Part shown: positions 15,176 to 24,157 of the stretch, in pieces
Position numbering within the stretch: the stretch's first letter is position 1
Layout: each line of letters starts with the position of its first letter
Source: GCA-2728135 sp002728135
GTDB lineage: Bacteria; Pseudomonadota; Alphaproteobacteria; UBA828
DNA length: 36,783 bases
NCBI GenBank assembly: GCA_963997635.1
Contig: CAXEND010000018.1
Span: 1-36,783, forward strand
Direction of reading: 5' to 3'
Notes under the pieces: model-generated
Told to the model about the DNA's origin: nothing
Databases searched by the model: none
What the model saw: the letters and a program-made list of their open reading frames with translations, nothing else
Position numbers and translations under genes: made by a program

Positions 15176-16993
15176 ATGAGTATTTTTGGCCCCGGTGGTC
15201 GTAATTCCACTCAAAATCGCCCTAGCGAAAGCAACAAAAGCAAAGATATCAAGCAAATCCGTCATCTTTTACGGTTTGCTAGTCCTTATCGTGGAAAAAT
15301 ACTTGGATCTTTAATTGCTCTTCTTATTTCTGCGGCTTCTGTTTTGGCTATGGGTGTGGGCCTTCGGTTGCTTATAGACAATGGCCTTTCGGGCGAGAAT
15401 ATCAGGTTACTTGATAGTGCCCTTATTTATTTAATTGGAATGGTAATTCTTTTAGCATTGGCTACTTTTGGTAGGTTTTACCTAGTTTCATGGTTGGGTG
15501 AGAGAATAGTTGCAGATATCAGACAAGAAGTTTTCGAGAGATTATTACGTTTAGGACCCAGTTTTTTTGAAGTAAACAAAACTGGTGAATTGTTATCAAG
15601 GATTACTACGGATACAACTTTACTGCAAACGATGATAGGAAGCCAAGCATCATCTGCACTAAGAAACCTACTCCTATTTTTAGGTGGTAGTGCAATGTTG
15701 TTAATTACCAGTCCAAAATTAACAGGCATTGTTGTAGTTTTAGTTCCTATTGTAATTGTTCCTATAATAGTGCTAGGCAGATTAGTTCGTAAACGTTCTA
15801 GAATATCGCAAGATAAAGTTGCTTCAGTCGGTGCCCATGCTGAAGAAACATTAAATGCCATACAAACAGTTCAATCTTTTGGACATGAGGGGTCTCAAGG
15901 AGTTCAATTTGGTGATAAGGTAGAAAGTGCATTTATTATTGCTTTAAGGCGTGTTCGAGCAAGAGCCTTTCTAACCGCAATAGTAATTGTTTTAGTTTTT
16001 TGTGGCATAGGACTTGTTTTATGGATGGGGGGGCACGATGTTTTAGCTGGAAGAATGTCAGGTGGTGAACTTTCAGCATTTCTATTTTATGCAGTCGTTG
16101 TTGCTGGTTCTGTGGGTTCTCTAAGTGAAGTATATGGAGACCTGCAACATGCAGCTGGAGCAGCAGAGCGTTTATCTGATTTACTAAGTAAAAAGCCGGA
16201 TATTATTACCCCTCAAAACCCACAACATTTGCCTTCTCCAGCGGCTGGAAAAATAGAATTGCAGGATATTACTTTTTGTTATCCTTCAAGGCCCGAAACA
16301 CCTGCTCTTAAAGATTTTTCTCTCTCTATTAATCCCGGTGAAACAGTTGCTCTTGTAGGTCCCTCTGGTGCTGGCAAAAGTACTGTATTTAGCCTTTTAC
16401 TTAGATTTTTTGACCCACAAAGTGGTAAAATATCATTAGATGAAGTTGATATTACAAAAGTTGAACTCTCAGATCTCAGAAAAAGTTTTGGTTTGGTGCC
16501 TCAAGATCCTATTATTTTTGCTGCGAGTGCAGAGACAAACATAGGGTTTGGTCGACCGGAAGCAAATATTGAAGAAATAAAGAAAGCTGCAGAAGCAGCG
16601 GGTGCAGATAGTTTTATTTCTGACCTTCCAGAAAACTTTTCAACTTTCCTTGGTGAACGAGGTGTGAGGCTATCTGGCGGTCAGAAACAACGAATAGCGA
16701 TCGCACGAGCTGTATTAAGAGATCCCCCTGTTTTACTTCTTGATGAGGCTACGAGTGCACTAGACTCGCAAAGTGAGAAAGTAATTAAGGAGGCCTTGTA
16801 TCGTTTAATGAAAGATAGAACAACGCTCGTTATAGCTCATCGTCTAGCAACTGTTCGTGAAGCTGATAGGATTGTAGTGATGGATAAAGGAAAAGTTGTT
16901 TCTATCGGCACACATGAGGAATTAATTCAGGACAAGGACGGGTTATACATGCGTTTAGCAGAGTTACAGTTCGATTCAGATTCTTCAAAATGA
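15176..16993 (+). CDS. ABC exporter, fused membrane and ATPase domains (MsbA/multidrug type)
   Basis: A 605-residue half-transporter. The N-terminal transmembrane domain (about 30-330) has six hydrophobic segments, for example SLIALLISAASVLAMGVGL and LRNLLLFLGGSAMLLI. The nucleotide-binding domain holds Walker A GPSGAGKST (about 395-403), the Q-loop VPQDPIIF, the signature LSGGQKQR (about 499-506), Walker B VLLLDEATSALD (519-530) and the switch histidine in IAHRLAT. It should work as a homodimer exporting lipids or hydrophobic compounds across the inner membrane. AGGAG nine bases before ATG 15176 supports the start. It ends 10 bases before the convergent MotB-like gene. Substrate not determinable; MsbA-like or the rpmE-linked exporter of alphaproteobacteria is most likely. 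Confidence 0.93.
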   Translation: MSIFGPGGRNSTQNRPSESNKSKDIKQIRHLLRFASPYRGKILGSLIALLISAASVLAMGVGLRLLIDNGLSGENIRLLDSALIYLIGMVILLALATFGRFYLVSWLGERIVADIRQEVFERLLRLGPSFFEVNKTGELLSRITTDTTLLQTMIGSQASSALRNLLLFLGGSAMLLITSPKLTGIVVVLVPIVIVPIIVLGRLVRKRSRISQDKVASVGAHAEETLNAIQTVQSFGHEGSQGVQFGDKVESAFIIALRRVRARAFLTAIVIVLVFCGIGLVLWMGGHDVLAGRMSGGELSAFLFYAVVVAGSVGSLSEVYGDLQHAAGAAERLSDLLSKKPDIITPQNPQHLPSPAAGKIELQDITFCYPSRPETPALKDFSLSINPGETVALVGPSGAGKSTVFSLLLRFFDPQSGKISLDEVDITKVELSDLRKSFGLVPQDPIIFAASAETNIGFGRPEANIEEIKKAAEAAGADSFISDLPENFSTFLGERGVRLSGGQKQRIAIARAVLRDPPVLLLDEATSALDSQSEKVIKEALYRLMKDRTTLVIAHRLATVREADRIVVMDKGKVVSIGTHEELIQDKDGLYMRLAELQFDSDSSK

Positions 16994-17003
16994 ATAAAAA
17001 TTA

Positions 17004-18380
17004 TTATCGTTGGGTTAGTTTTAGTTCTATTCTACGATTTCTTCGGTGCCCAATTTCATCATTACGTTCGTCTATGGGTTGAAATTCGCCATACCCTGTC
17101 GCACTTAATCGATGGGGTGGTATTCCCAAACTACTAAGAAAATTTACTACAGAAATAGCACGTGCAGAAGACAATTCCCAATTTGAGGGGAATTGAGCAG
17201 TTCTAATAGGCCGATTATCTGTATGCCCATCAACCTGAAGTATCCAGGGCAAATTGTCGGGTATTTGTGGAATTACTTCTTTTAAGATTGTTGCAAATGT
17301 TTCAAGCCTCTTTTCTCCTGCTATATTGAGCTTAGCTTCTCCCGATTTAAATAAAACTTCGCTTTTGAAAACGAACCTATCACCGATGATTGAAAAATCT
17401 CTACTATTACCTAAAACATCTCTCAATTTCCCAAAGAACTCTGAACGATACTGAGCCAATTCTTCCACTTTTGCTGCAAGAGCTAGATTTAGGCGCTTTC
17501 CAAGGTCAGCAATAATAATTTCTTGTTCAGCAGACAATTGTTCAGAAATTTCAAGTGCCGTTTCAATTTTTTTAAGTTGTTGTCTCAAAATCATAATTTG
17601 TTGATTAAGAAGGGATACTTGTTCTTGTTGTTGCAAAGATAATTCTTTTTCAGATTCAAGTGCCGATTTTGTGTTCATATAAAGTGTTTGAAGTTCTCGC
17701 AGTTCTATATTTCTCGATTCTAGAGTTTTTTGGGCTAAGCTAGTTCTTTCAACAGATGTGTCTAATTTAGATTGAAGTTCTTTTTTTAGATCTCTTTCAG
17801 AAGTTAGACTTTCTTGAAGCATTTGCATCTCAATTTCTTGACTTTTAACAGAAGACGCAAGGTTGCTTACTTGTAATTCTAAATCTTTACGAACAGCGTT
17901 AAGAGCTATAATATCTCGTTTTAAACGCTCTAAATCGGATAAAAGTACACGTACTTTATCATTGCCAATTTCAATTTCTTCAGTTAGCTCCTCAGCTTTC
18001 ATTGCTGATTCTGAGCGGAATCTTTGTAGTTGAAGCGTTACGTTATCTCGTTCAAGAATTGCTTTATCTAAATCTAGGAGGAGTTGGTTACGCTCATTAG
18101 TTGTATTTTCCAAGTCAGTTGCCAATTCAGATAAGATAACCCCAAGGTCTCGGTTAGTTTGGCGTTCAAGAGATAGCATTTGTGCAAGCTCTGTGACTTG
18201 TTTGTTTAGTTCTGCTAGTGCCTCAGATTGACCGGTTACCGTTCGCTGAAGAAAATATTGGGCTAACATATATACTACAAGTAAGAATATAAGTACTAGT
18301 AGCAATGAAGATAATACATCTACAAAGCCTGGCCAGTAGTCAGAAGAATTACTACGTCTTCGTCTAATAGATGTATACAT
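17004..18380 (-). CDS. MotB/TolR-like inner-membrane protein with long coiled coil and C-terminal OmpA peptidoglycan-binding domain
   Basis: A 458-residue envelope protein. Residues 1-19 are basic and cytoplasmic, and one membrane helix spans about 20-43 (VDVLSSLLLVLIFLLVVYML). Its Asp21 lies in FVDVL, the same local sequence as in TolR/ExbD/MotB, where this aspartate carries the proton. Residues about 50-300 form a long, charged coiled coil rich in E, L, Q and K (LNKQVTELAQMLSLERQTN and similar). The last 115 residues are an OmpA-like domain with VDGHTDNRPI, SNWELSSARA, and NRRIELKL, whose Asp and Arg bind diaminopimelate in relatives. It should be a stator-like partner of the channel gene 37 bases upstream (18418-19563). 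A flagellar role is doubtful because MotB has no such coiled coil and no flagellar genes are near. Confidence 0.88.
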   Translation of the reverse strand: MYTSIRRRRSNSSDYWPGFVDVLSSLLLVLIFLLVVYMLAQYFLQRTVTGQSEALAELNKQVTELAQMLSLERQTNRDLGVILSELATDLENTTNERNQLLLDLDKAILERDNVTLQLQRFRSESAMKAEELTEEIEIGNDKVRVLLSDLERLKRDIIALNAVRKDLELQVSNLASSVKSQEIEMQMLQESLTSERDLKKELQSKLDTSVERTSLAQKTLESRNIELRELQTLYMNTKSALESEKELSLQQQEQVSLLNQQIMILRQQLKKIETALEISEQLSAEQEIIIADLGKRLNLALAAKVEELAQYRSEFFGKLRDVLGNSRDFSIIGDRFVFKSEVLFKSGEAKLNIAGEKRLETFATILKEVIPQIPDNLPWILQVDGHTDNRPIRTAQFPSNWELSSARAISVVNFLSSLGIPPHRLSATGYGEFQPIDERNDEIGHRRNRRIELKLTQR

Positions 18381-18417
18381 TAACTAATTCCGCTAAAGTC
18401 CGTATTTGTTTACAGGC

Positions 18418-19563
18418 TTATCGGCGCTCCTCTTCTGCAATTGCGGCAATAGTGCGAGCTAATAATTTGATTTCACTTCTTAATTCGCTAATTATTTGTT
18501 CACGTCCAACAGACACGTCTTCAACCATTCGTGCTGTATAGGTTTCTATGTTCTTGAGGTGTATTTTGCTAGCATCATCAAGGCCTGATGTACGAGTAAT
18601 CGATATAGCAATCTTATCAAGTGTAGGTTTAATCTCTAGTTGGCTTTCTGCCAATTGGGTAAGAAGTTTTTGCTCCGACTCCATGTTTTCTGCGAGTGAA
18701 GATAGTCTCTCAGTAAGTGCCAACATATTAGCACTTGATTTAATCCGGCTCTCTTCTCCACGATTTAGCGTCCGCTGGAGTTCATCCAAACTATCAGCAG
18801 TCTTTTCAAGTAGTGCACTCACATATGCAGGGACACTTTCTCCAGCCTCAACACCTATGTTTCCTCTTGTTAGGCGGGTATAGCCCGAAAGCCATTCTTC
18901 TAATTCATTATAGAATCTATTTTGTGCTTGGCTTGCTTGTAATTCAAGAAAACCTAAAATAAGTGAACCAGCAAGGCCAAACAGTGATGAGCTGAATGCC
19001 GTACCCATTCCTTCTAAAGGTTCTTCTAGACCACCCTTAAGATTTCCAAATGCTGAGGCTATATCACTATCAGATGTTATCGACATATTGCCGATTACAT
19101 CGCCAACCGATGTAATAGTCTGTAATAGTCCCCAGAATGTTCCAAGCAATCCAAGAAATATTAGAAGTCCAATTAAGTACCGAGCTATTTCTCTAGATTC
19201 ATCTATTCTCGAACCTATACCATCAAGGACGCTTCTTAAATTAACTGCTGATAATGCAAGGCGCCCATCACTTTCATTAAACATTGCAGCTAGAGAAGCT
19301 AGTAGTTTGGGAGGTGGAATGTGTGGGGTTTCATTGTCTTGGCGACGTTTCATTGAGTTTAGCCAAGCAAAATCTGCATTCAATAATATGACTCTTCGGA
19401 AGCTGAAGGAAATACCAATTAATAAAACACCTATAATTACCCCATTTAATACAGGGTTAGCTATAAATGCTTCAATAAGTGCATTATATAGTACTGCTAT
19501 AACAGCTATTACAATAGCTAAAAAAGCTAACATGCGTATAAGGAAATTACGTTCTGCTTTCAT
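18418..19563 (-). CDS. MotA/TolQ/ExbB-like proton-channel protein
   Basis: About 381 residues. Two hydrophobic segments lie near the N-terminus (LAFLAIVIAVIAVL, GVIIGVLLIGISFSF), then a cytoplasmic stretch, then two more with the ExbB/TolQ/MotA signature: LLIFLGLLGTFWGLLQTI and GMGTAFSSSLFGLAGSLILG. The last 160 residues are helical and charged, probably a cytoplasmic coiled coil. In TolQ and ExbB these two helices frame the proton path with the aspartate of the partner, which is present in the downstream protein as Asp21. A TTG at 19590 would add nine residues; ATG 19563 is chosen although neither has a convincing ribosome binding site. It is preceded by a secreted OmpA-like gene, and the three make a conserved alphaproteobacterial envelope locus of unknown function. 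Confidence 0.85.
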   Translation of the reverse strand: MKAERNFLIRMLAFLAIVIAVIAVLYNALIEAFIANPVLNGVIIGVLLIGISFSFRRVILLNADFAWLNSMKRRQDNETPHIPPPKLLASLAAMFNESDGRLALSAVNLRSVLDGIGSRIDESREIARYLIGLLIFLGLLGTFWGLLQTITSVGDVIGNMSITSDSDIASAFGNLKGGLEEPLEGMGTAFSSSLFGLAGSLILGFLELQASQAQNRFYNELEEWLSGYTRLTRGNIGVEAGESVPAYVSALLEKTADSLDELQRTLNRGEESRIKSSANMLALTERLSSLAENMESEQKLLTQLAESQLEIKPTLDKIAISITRTSGLDDASKIHLKNIETYTARMVEDVSVGREQIISELRSEIKLLARTIAAIAEEERR

Positions 19564-19605
19564 CGCTAAGTTTATACTCCAAGAATACAAGGCTTGTATT
19601 TTTCA

Positions 19606-20481
19606 TCAGCGTTTATTTATGAAAATGTCTACTCGGTCTGGCTTATCACCCGAGTCTTTGTGTCCTAATGCTCGAACATCAATTCTGGTTGAACGAAGTC
19701 CATTCTCAATAAACTCTGTTCTAACTGAAAGAGCACGTGATAAAGATAATCTTCTAGATTGACTAGCTGATTCAGCATTTCCAGTTGCATAAGCTTTTAA
19801 CTGTAATCTTAATGACTTATCACTAAGAACTATTTCTGTTAATTTTTTAATAATCTTTTTGGCAGTAAGGTCTAAATCACTTTCGTTAGTAGGGAAGAAT
19901 ATAGTATAAAGCTCATCTCTTTTAATTTTACTAGATTGTAAAGATTCAGCGGGTTTTATTTCTGGTTTAGTTTGTTCGTTTTTGATTAGCTCAAGTGTTT
20001 CCTCTTTTACTACGACGTTTTCCTTTTCTAAAAGACTCGATGATTGGGGGCGGTCACTAACCGGATCAATTTTCAAAGATTTATCTTCCTTACCTTTAGA
20101 AAAATTCTGGTTAGAATTTGAGTTGGCTTGAGAGTCAGTCTTTATCGAAGTAGAAATTTCAGTTTGCACCTCATTTGAGCTTGTGTTCTTTAATTTAACA
20201 TCGGGGTCAGAATTATCAGGTGCAATTAAAACAATTTTTTTGCCTAACCATTTTCCAGGGTGGAATAAAATTCTTTCACTCAGTATTCGGTTATTAGTAT
20301 TAAAACTATCTGGGGATAAATAGTTAGTCTCTAAAGATTTCTGGCCACTTCCACCAATTGTTAGGACAGTTTGTCCTGCCAATGCATCAATGGAAATAAT
20401 GGTTAATATAGATATGGATACAAAAACACTGGTAATCAGTTTTATTGTTTTGTTTTTTATTGGACTGTTTCTTTTATTCAT
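19606..20481 (-). CDS. Secreted OmpA-family protein
   Basis: A 291-residue protein with a Sec signal peptide: basic MNKRNSPIKNKTIK, hydrophobic LITSVFVSISILTIISI, and an ALA-GQ cleavage site after residue 35. The middle (about 85-185) is low-complexity, rich in S, K, E, N and Q, a likely flexible periplasmic linker. The C-terminal domain (about 190-291) is OmpA-like, with TIFFPTNESDLDLTAKKII as the first strand and helix, LQLKAYATGNAESASQSRR, then LSLSRALSVRTEFIENGLRS and VDIFIN. The peptidoglycan-binding aspartate position seems to be replaced: the usual GHTD.... reads AYATGNAES, so binding to the cell wall is uncertain. First gene of the three-gene envelope locus with the MotA-like and MotB-like proteins. 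The middle linker has no recognisable motif. Confidence 0.85.
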   Translation of the reverse strand: MNKRNSPIKNKTIKLITSVFVSISILTIISIDALAGQTVLTIGGSGQKSLETNYLSPDSFNTNNRILSERILFHPGKWLGKKIVLIAPDNSDPDVKLKNTSSNEVQTEISTSIKTDSQANSNSNQNFSKGKEDKSLKIDPVSDRPQSSSLLEKENVVVKEETLELIKNEQTKPEIKPAESLQSSKIKRDELYTIFFPTNESDLDLTAKKIIKKLTEIVLSDKSLRLQLKAYATGNAESASQSRRLSLSRALSVRTEFIENGLRSTRIDVRALGHKDSGDKPDRVDIFINKR

Positions 20482-20571
20482 TTTAGATCGTTCAGCCCCT
20501 AAGTTATTATAGAGAACATTGAGTTAGGAATAAAACTTAAACACTGTATACATAATGTGGCCAGATTTTGA

Positions 20572-21381
20572 CTAATTAGGCAACTGAATCAGGTTTTTTT
20601 CAAGTATATCATTAAGTTTGATGTGAATATGACCGTTACTAGCCAAAATATCACCTGTATCTAATACTTTTGATCCACCATGAATATCAGTAACTTTTCC
20701 ACCCGCTTCTTTGACGATAATGACTCCTGCAGCTATATCCCATCTGGATAACGCAAATTCAAAGAAACCATCATATCTTCCTGCAGCAACATAAGCTAGG
20801 TCTAAGGCAGCAGCTCCGAAACGCCTTATACCAGAAGTTGTTGACCAGACCCTATCAAGCATTTGAAGGTATTCAGGGTTAATATCTTTCCCTTTATAGG
20901 GCATTCCAGTTGCAATAAGGCAATCTTCTATATTACGACGGCTTGATATTCTGAGACGTTCATTATTTAAAAATGCTCCTTGACCATTTTCTGCCCAGAA
21001 CAATTCATCCATTACTGGAGCATATATTACTCCTGCAAAGGGCTTTCCATCCCTTTCTAGGGCTATAGATATTGCAAAATGAGGTAGGCCGTGTAGAAAA
21101 TTAGTTGTCCCGTCTAACGGATCAATGACCCAACGATTCGAAGTGTCTTCCCCTTGAATTATACCGGTTTCCTCTAGCAAAAAACCGTATTTAGGACGGG
21201 CCTTGCTTAGCTCTGTAACCAATGTTTTTTCGGCCCTATGATCAGCAATGGTTACAAAATCTGAAGGGCCTTTTTTAGACACTTGCAGATTTTCCACCTC
21301 TCCAAAATCTCTAATTAACGATTTAGCTGCTTTGTAGGCAGCGTTAATCATTACTGTAATTAGGGGAGAGCGATATCCCAT
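20572..21381 (-). CDS. suhB: Inositol-1-monophosphatase family phosphatase
   Basis: A 269-residue Mg-dependent phosphatase. Metal ligands are visible: Glu70-Glu71 in LLEETG, the DPLDGTTNF motif at 87-95 and WDIAAGVIIVKEAGG at 214-228 with Asp215. The N-terminal KKGPSDFVTIADHRAE is also standard. Members hydrolyse inositol phosphate and, as SuhB, also bind RNA polymerase-antitermination complexes during rRNA synthesis. Its ATG overlaps the efp stop (TGATG), so the two are coupled, and the link to a translation factor fits the SuhB role, though the phosphatase function cannot be excluded. Length is normal. Confidence 0.93.
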   Translation of the reverse strand: MGYRSPLITVMINAAYKAAKSLIRDFGEVENLQVSKKGPSDFVTIADHRAEKTLVTELSKARPKYGFLLEETGIIQGEDTSNRWVIDPLDGTTNFLHGLPHFAISIALERDGKPFAGVIYAPVMDELFWAENGQGAFLNNERLRISSRRNIEDCLIATGMPYKGKDINPEYLQMLDRVWSTTSGIRRFGAAALDLAYVAAGRYDGFFEFALSRWDIAAGVIIVKEAGGKVTDIHGGSKVLDTGDILASNGHIHIKLNDILEKNLIQLPN

Positions 21382-21947
21382 CAGATTTTTGCCCGTTCTA
21401 CATATTCAGAATCTTCAGTATTAACAACAATACTTTCTCCCTCCTGAATATGTGGAGGAACCATTATTCGCAGGCCGTTTTCAAGAATTGCTGGTTTATA
21501 TGATGCTGCAGCAGTTTGTCCTTTTATTACTGGCTCTGTTTCCTTGATAGCTAAAATTACAGTTGCGGGGAGTTGAACACTTATTGGTTCACCTTCATAG
21601 CAATTAATTGTTACTTCCATACCTTCTTGAAGGAAAACTACATTTTCCCCAATAGCTGATTCTGGAAGACTTATTTGGTCATATGTATCTACATCCATAA
21701 ATGTCATTAAATTATCTTCAGCATACAAAAACTGGAATGGTTTTTCATCAAGTCTAACTCTTTCGACATTCTCGGAAGATCTAAATCTTTCATTTAACTT
21801 TGTTCCATCTCTTATGTCTTTCAACTCGACTTGAAGGTAGGCTCCACCCTTACCAGGTTGTGTATGTTGAATTTTTACTGCAATCCATAATCGATTTTGG
21901 TGACCTATCACCATCCCTGGTCGGATTGTATTACCATTAATTTTCAT
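21381..21947 (-). CDS. efp: Translation elongation factor P
   Basis: A 188-residue EF-P with three beta-barrel domains. It starts MKINGNTIRPGMVIGHQNRL, carries the loop HTQPGKGGAYLQVELKDIRD with Lys33 at the tip that is modified in some bacteria, and ends with the OB-fold region KPAILENGLRIMVPPHIQEG and GESIVVNTEDSEYVERAK. It rescues ribosomes stalled at polyproline. GAGGAG five bases before the ATG is a strong ribosome binding site. No EpmA/EpmB modification genes are near. It is followed without gap by suhB and preceded by thiE after 66 bases. Confidence 0.98.
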   Translation of the reverse strand: MKINGNTIRPGMVIGHQNRLWIAVKIQHTQPGKGGAYLQVELKDIRDGTKLNERFRSSENVERVRLDEKPFQFLYAEDNLMTFMDVDTYDQISLPESAIGENVVFLQEGMEVTINCYEGEPISVQLPATVILAIKETEPVIKGQTAAASYKPAILENGLRIMVPPHIQEGESIVVNTEDSEYVERAKI

Positions 21948-22013
21948 CTTGCTCCTCGCTTCTATGAATTAGGGAAATTTATTTGAGATGGTGCGAGTGC
22001 TATAACAATTTGA

Positions 22014-22658
22014 TTAACTTCGTGCAATGGCATCGTTAAGAATTTTAACTGCTTTTTCTGGACTATATTTATTATTCCATACTGATCCGATTACGGCGAT
22101 AAAATCTGTCCCAGCATTAACTAAGTTATAACAGTTTTTCTCAGTTATTCCTCCAATAGCGACTGATGGTACTATCATTACCTCATTCCACCATCTAAGA
22201 AGTTCTATTTTAGCTTTAGCTCGAGGAACTTTTGTGTTGGTAGGGTAAAAAGCCCCAAAAGCTACATAATCTGCTCCTTGCTCGGCCGCAACCATTGCAT
22301 AGTGTCTACTGTCATAGCAACTGACGCCAACAATAGTATCCTCTCCTAAAATTTTTCTAGCTTCTTGATAAGGTGTATCTTCAATTCCAATATGTACACC
22401 ATCTGCTCCCATTTCTGCAGCTATTTCTGGACTATCATTTACTATAAATGCAACACCGTATTCTTGGCATATAGGTATTAGGATTTCCGATGCTTTTTTT
22501 ACTTGATAATCATTAGCTCCTTTTAGTCTGAGTTGTAAGCAGGCAATATCTCCCCCTTGCATTGCTGAATTTAATTTGTCAGGGAAAGTTTTTATATCGA
22601 TTAATGGTGGTGTGATAAGATAAATTCGACATCTTTGAGTTTTTTCATCTGAAGTCAT
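22014..22658 (-). CDS. thiE: Thiamine-phosphate synthase
   Basis: A 214-residue TIM-barrel enzyme that joins the thiazole and pyrimidine precursors to thiamine phosphate. The pyrophosphate-binding segments are visible: FIVNDSPEIAAEMGADGVHI, VGVSCYDSRHYAMVAAEQGA, DYVAFGAFYPTNTK, and the glycine loop PSVAIGGITEKN. N-terminal IYLITPPL matches 'lYlITd' of the family. It lies among glycolytic genes between fba and efp, a position I recall in Rhodospirillales. No thiamine riboswitch is seen upstream (22659-22713 is too short), so it is probably transcribed from the fba side. Confidence 0.92.
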   Translation of the reverse strand: MTSDEKTQRCRIYLITPPLIDIKTFPDKLNSAMQGGDIACLQLRLKGANDYQVKKASEILIPICQEYGVAFIVNDSPEIAAEMGADGVHIGIEDTPYQEARKILGEDTIVGVSCYDSRHYAMVAAEQGADYVAFGAFYPTNTKVPRAKAKIELLRWWNEVMIVPSVAIGGITEKNCYNLVNAGTDFIAVIGSVWNNKYSPEKAVKILNDAIARS

Positions 22659-22713
22659 TAAAACTAAGCCTTTTTAGCTCATTGACATACAAAAAATAGT
22701 TTGTAAGAGGAAT

Positions 22714-23634
22714 TTACGCTTTCCCTTGATATATTTTAATTACTTTGTCGAGTAAATCTAGAGCTTCGTTCCTAGGACGCTGGAAGGTATTTCGTCCAAT
22801 TATTGATCCATTTGCACCGCCATCTCTAATTGCTCTAATCTCATTAAAAATATCATCAGCTTTTTTTGATGCACCACCAGAAAAAACTACAATACGTTTT
22901 TTGTTAAAAGCACTTTTCATGATGTGTGATATTCTTTGTTTTAAAATTTCAGTTTGTACATTAAAATTCTGGTATGTTTCAGCTGCGGCTTCTAACTCTA
23001 TAAAATCTGTTGGTGGTTTGACTTTGATTATATGTGCACCCATAAGTGCAGCAATATGTGCAGCGTATGCAGTGACATCAATAGCTGTTTCCCCCTCTTT
23101 ACTTAAATTTCCACCTCTTGGGTAGGACCATACGACAACGGCTAACCCGTTACTTTTAGCCTCAAGACTTAGTTCTTGTAATTCTTCCATCATTGAAAAT
23201 TGATCATTAGACCCTGGATAAATTGTGAAGCCAACTGCTGAACAACCAAGTCTTAGAGCGTCTTTAACACTGGAAGTTATTGCTTGATCTTTAATGGTAG
23301 CATGAGAATTTGAACTATTAAGTTTTAAGATTGTCGGAATCGCTCCTGCAAAAGTATCTGCACCGGCCTCTATCATACCGAGAGGGCTTGCAAAAGCATT
23401 GAGGCCTGCGTCAATTGCTAGACGCCAATGATAGTGTGGGTCGTATGCATCTGGATTCGGGGCAAAGCTCCGTGCAGGACCGTGCTCAAAACCCTGATCA
23501 ACAGGTAATATAACTAGGTGGCCACTGCCACCTAATTTTCCATTCATTAAAATTCTTGCAAGGTTTGCTTTCGTGCCAGGGTTATCACTCTCGTAATGAG
23601 CGAGTATATTTTTAACTTTTTGCGTTATTCTCAT
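22714..23634 (-). CDS. fba: Class I fructose-bisphosphate aldolase (DhnA/DeoC-type)
   Basis: A 306-residue Schiff-base aldolase that cleaves fructose 1,6-bisphosphate. LVILPVDQGFEHGPARSFA at 40-58 is the bacterial/archaeal class I signature. A lysine of HIIKVKPPTDF (204 or 206) is the Schiff-base candidate, and VFSGGASK with SIIGRNTFQRP forms the phosphate-binding loops. It is unrelated to the metal-dependent class II enzymes common in other proteobacteria. In the minus-strand order it follows pgk, with a hypothetical gene between. The ribosome binding site before ATG 23634 is poor. Function is clear from motifs; gluconeogenic or glycolytic direction is not. Confidence 0.93.
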   Translation of the reverse strand: MRITQKVKNILAHYESDNPGTKANLARILMNGKLGGSGHLVILPVDQGFEHGPARSFAPNPDAYDPHYHWRLAIDAGLNAFASPLGMIEAGADTFAGAIPTILKLNSSNSHATIKDQAITSSVKDALRLGCSAVGFTIYPGSNDQFSMMEELQELSLEAKSNGLAVVVWSYPRGGNLSKEGETAIDVTAYAAHIAALMGAHIIKVKPPTDFIELEAAAETYQNFNVQTEILKQRISHIMKSAFNKKRIVVFSGGASKKADDIFNEIRAIRDGGANGSIIGRNTFQRPRNEALDLLDKVIKIYQGKA

Positions 23635-23742
23635 AGCTTTTCAATTGCTCCCAAGCCATCAAATTAATTAAATCACCTTAACTTGAAATGTTACTTTAAG
23701 ACCAGCTATTTTAATCCAATCTGCATTTTTATTATAAAATAA

Positions 23743-24015
23743 TTACAGAAATTTTGATTTAAATTTTGATAAGTCTTGTTTCGGGTCTATTGAATGTTCT
23801 AAATCAAGTGAATTGGAGGGTAAACTATACGGTAGAATCTTAGCACCTTTTCTTTTTGCGATTCTAACAAGTTGTTGCCTTATTCTTAAATTTCCTGAAA
23901 AACATATATATTTAAATCCCATACCTATAGCTTCCCAAGCAATAGCACCATCACTATAGCAATCTATGCATGTGTCGGTAGGGGGAGGCATGTTATTGTT
24001 ATTATTACGAACCAT
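23743..24015 (-). CDS. Conserved hypothetical protein of the pgk-fba interval, start codon unclear
   Basis: From ATG 24015 it gives 90 residues: TCIDCYSDGAIAWEAIGMGF, then YICFSGNLRIRQQLVRIAKR and KILPYSLPSNSLDL. The same frame is open much further upstream, to about 24180, and reads like protein there too: IIVVYKRLDVIVTRDVIWPN, IIRTGPLLANNLGLEYIRAM. No ATG, GTG or TTG occurs in that upstream part, so the true start is a rare codon (ATA/ATC near 24141-24165), is lost, or overlaps the end of pgk. The full frame would be about 140-145 residues. From memory, alphaproteobacteria often have an uncharacterised gene here with 'DCGD..G.A..A...G......' followed by 'GA......P..LDL', which this resembles. 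No function assigned. Confidence 0.55.
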   Translation of the reverse strand: MVRNNNNNMPPPTDTCIDCYSDGAIAWEAIGMGFKYICFSGNLRIRQQLVRIAKRKGAKILPYSLPSNSLDLEHSIDPKQDLSKFKSKFL

Positions 24016-24157
24016 TGCTCTAATATACTCAAGTCCAAGATTGTTTGCTAGGAGAGGTCCTGTTCGAATAATTGGATTGGTTAGATTAGGCCAAATAACA
24101 TCCCTAGTAACAATAACATCGAGTCGTTTATAAACAACGATTATAGGTTGTTTATAT

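Noticed and set aside
17004..19590. Zorya-like anti-phage system (MotA/MotB pair next to an OmpA protein)
   Set aside because: No ZorC, ZorD or ZorE gene is adjacent, the coiled coil is in the OmpA partner rather than the channel protein, and the neighbours are housekeeping genes in a conserved order.
19088..19762. 224-codon plus-strand frame
   Set aside because: It overlaps two well-supported minus-strand genes (MotA-like and OmpA-like) and reads as low-complexity S/I/R-rich sequence.
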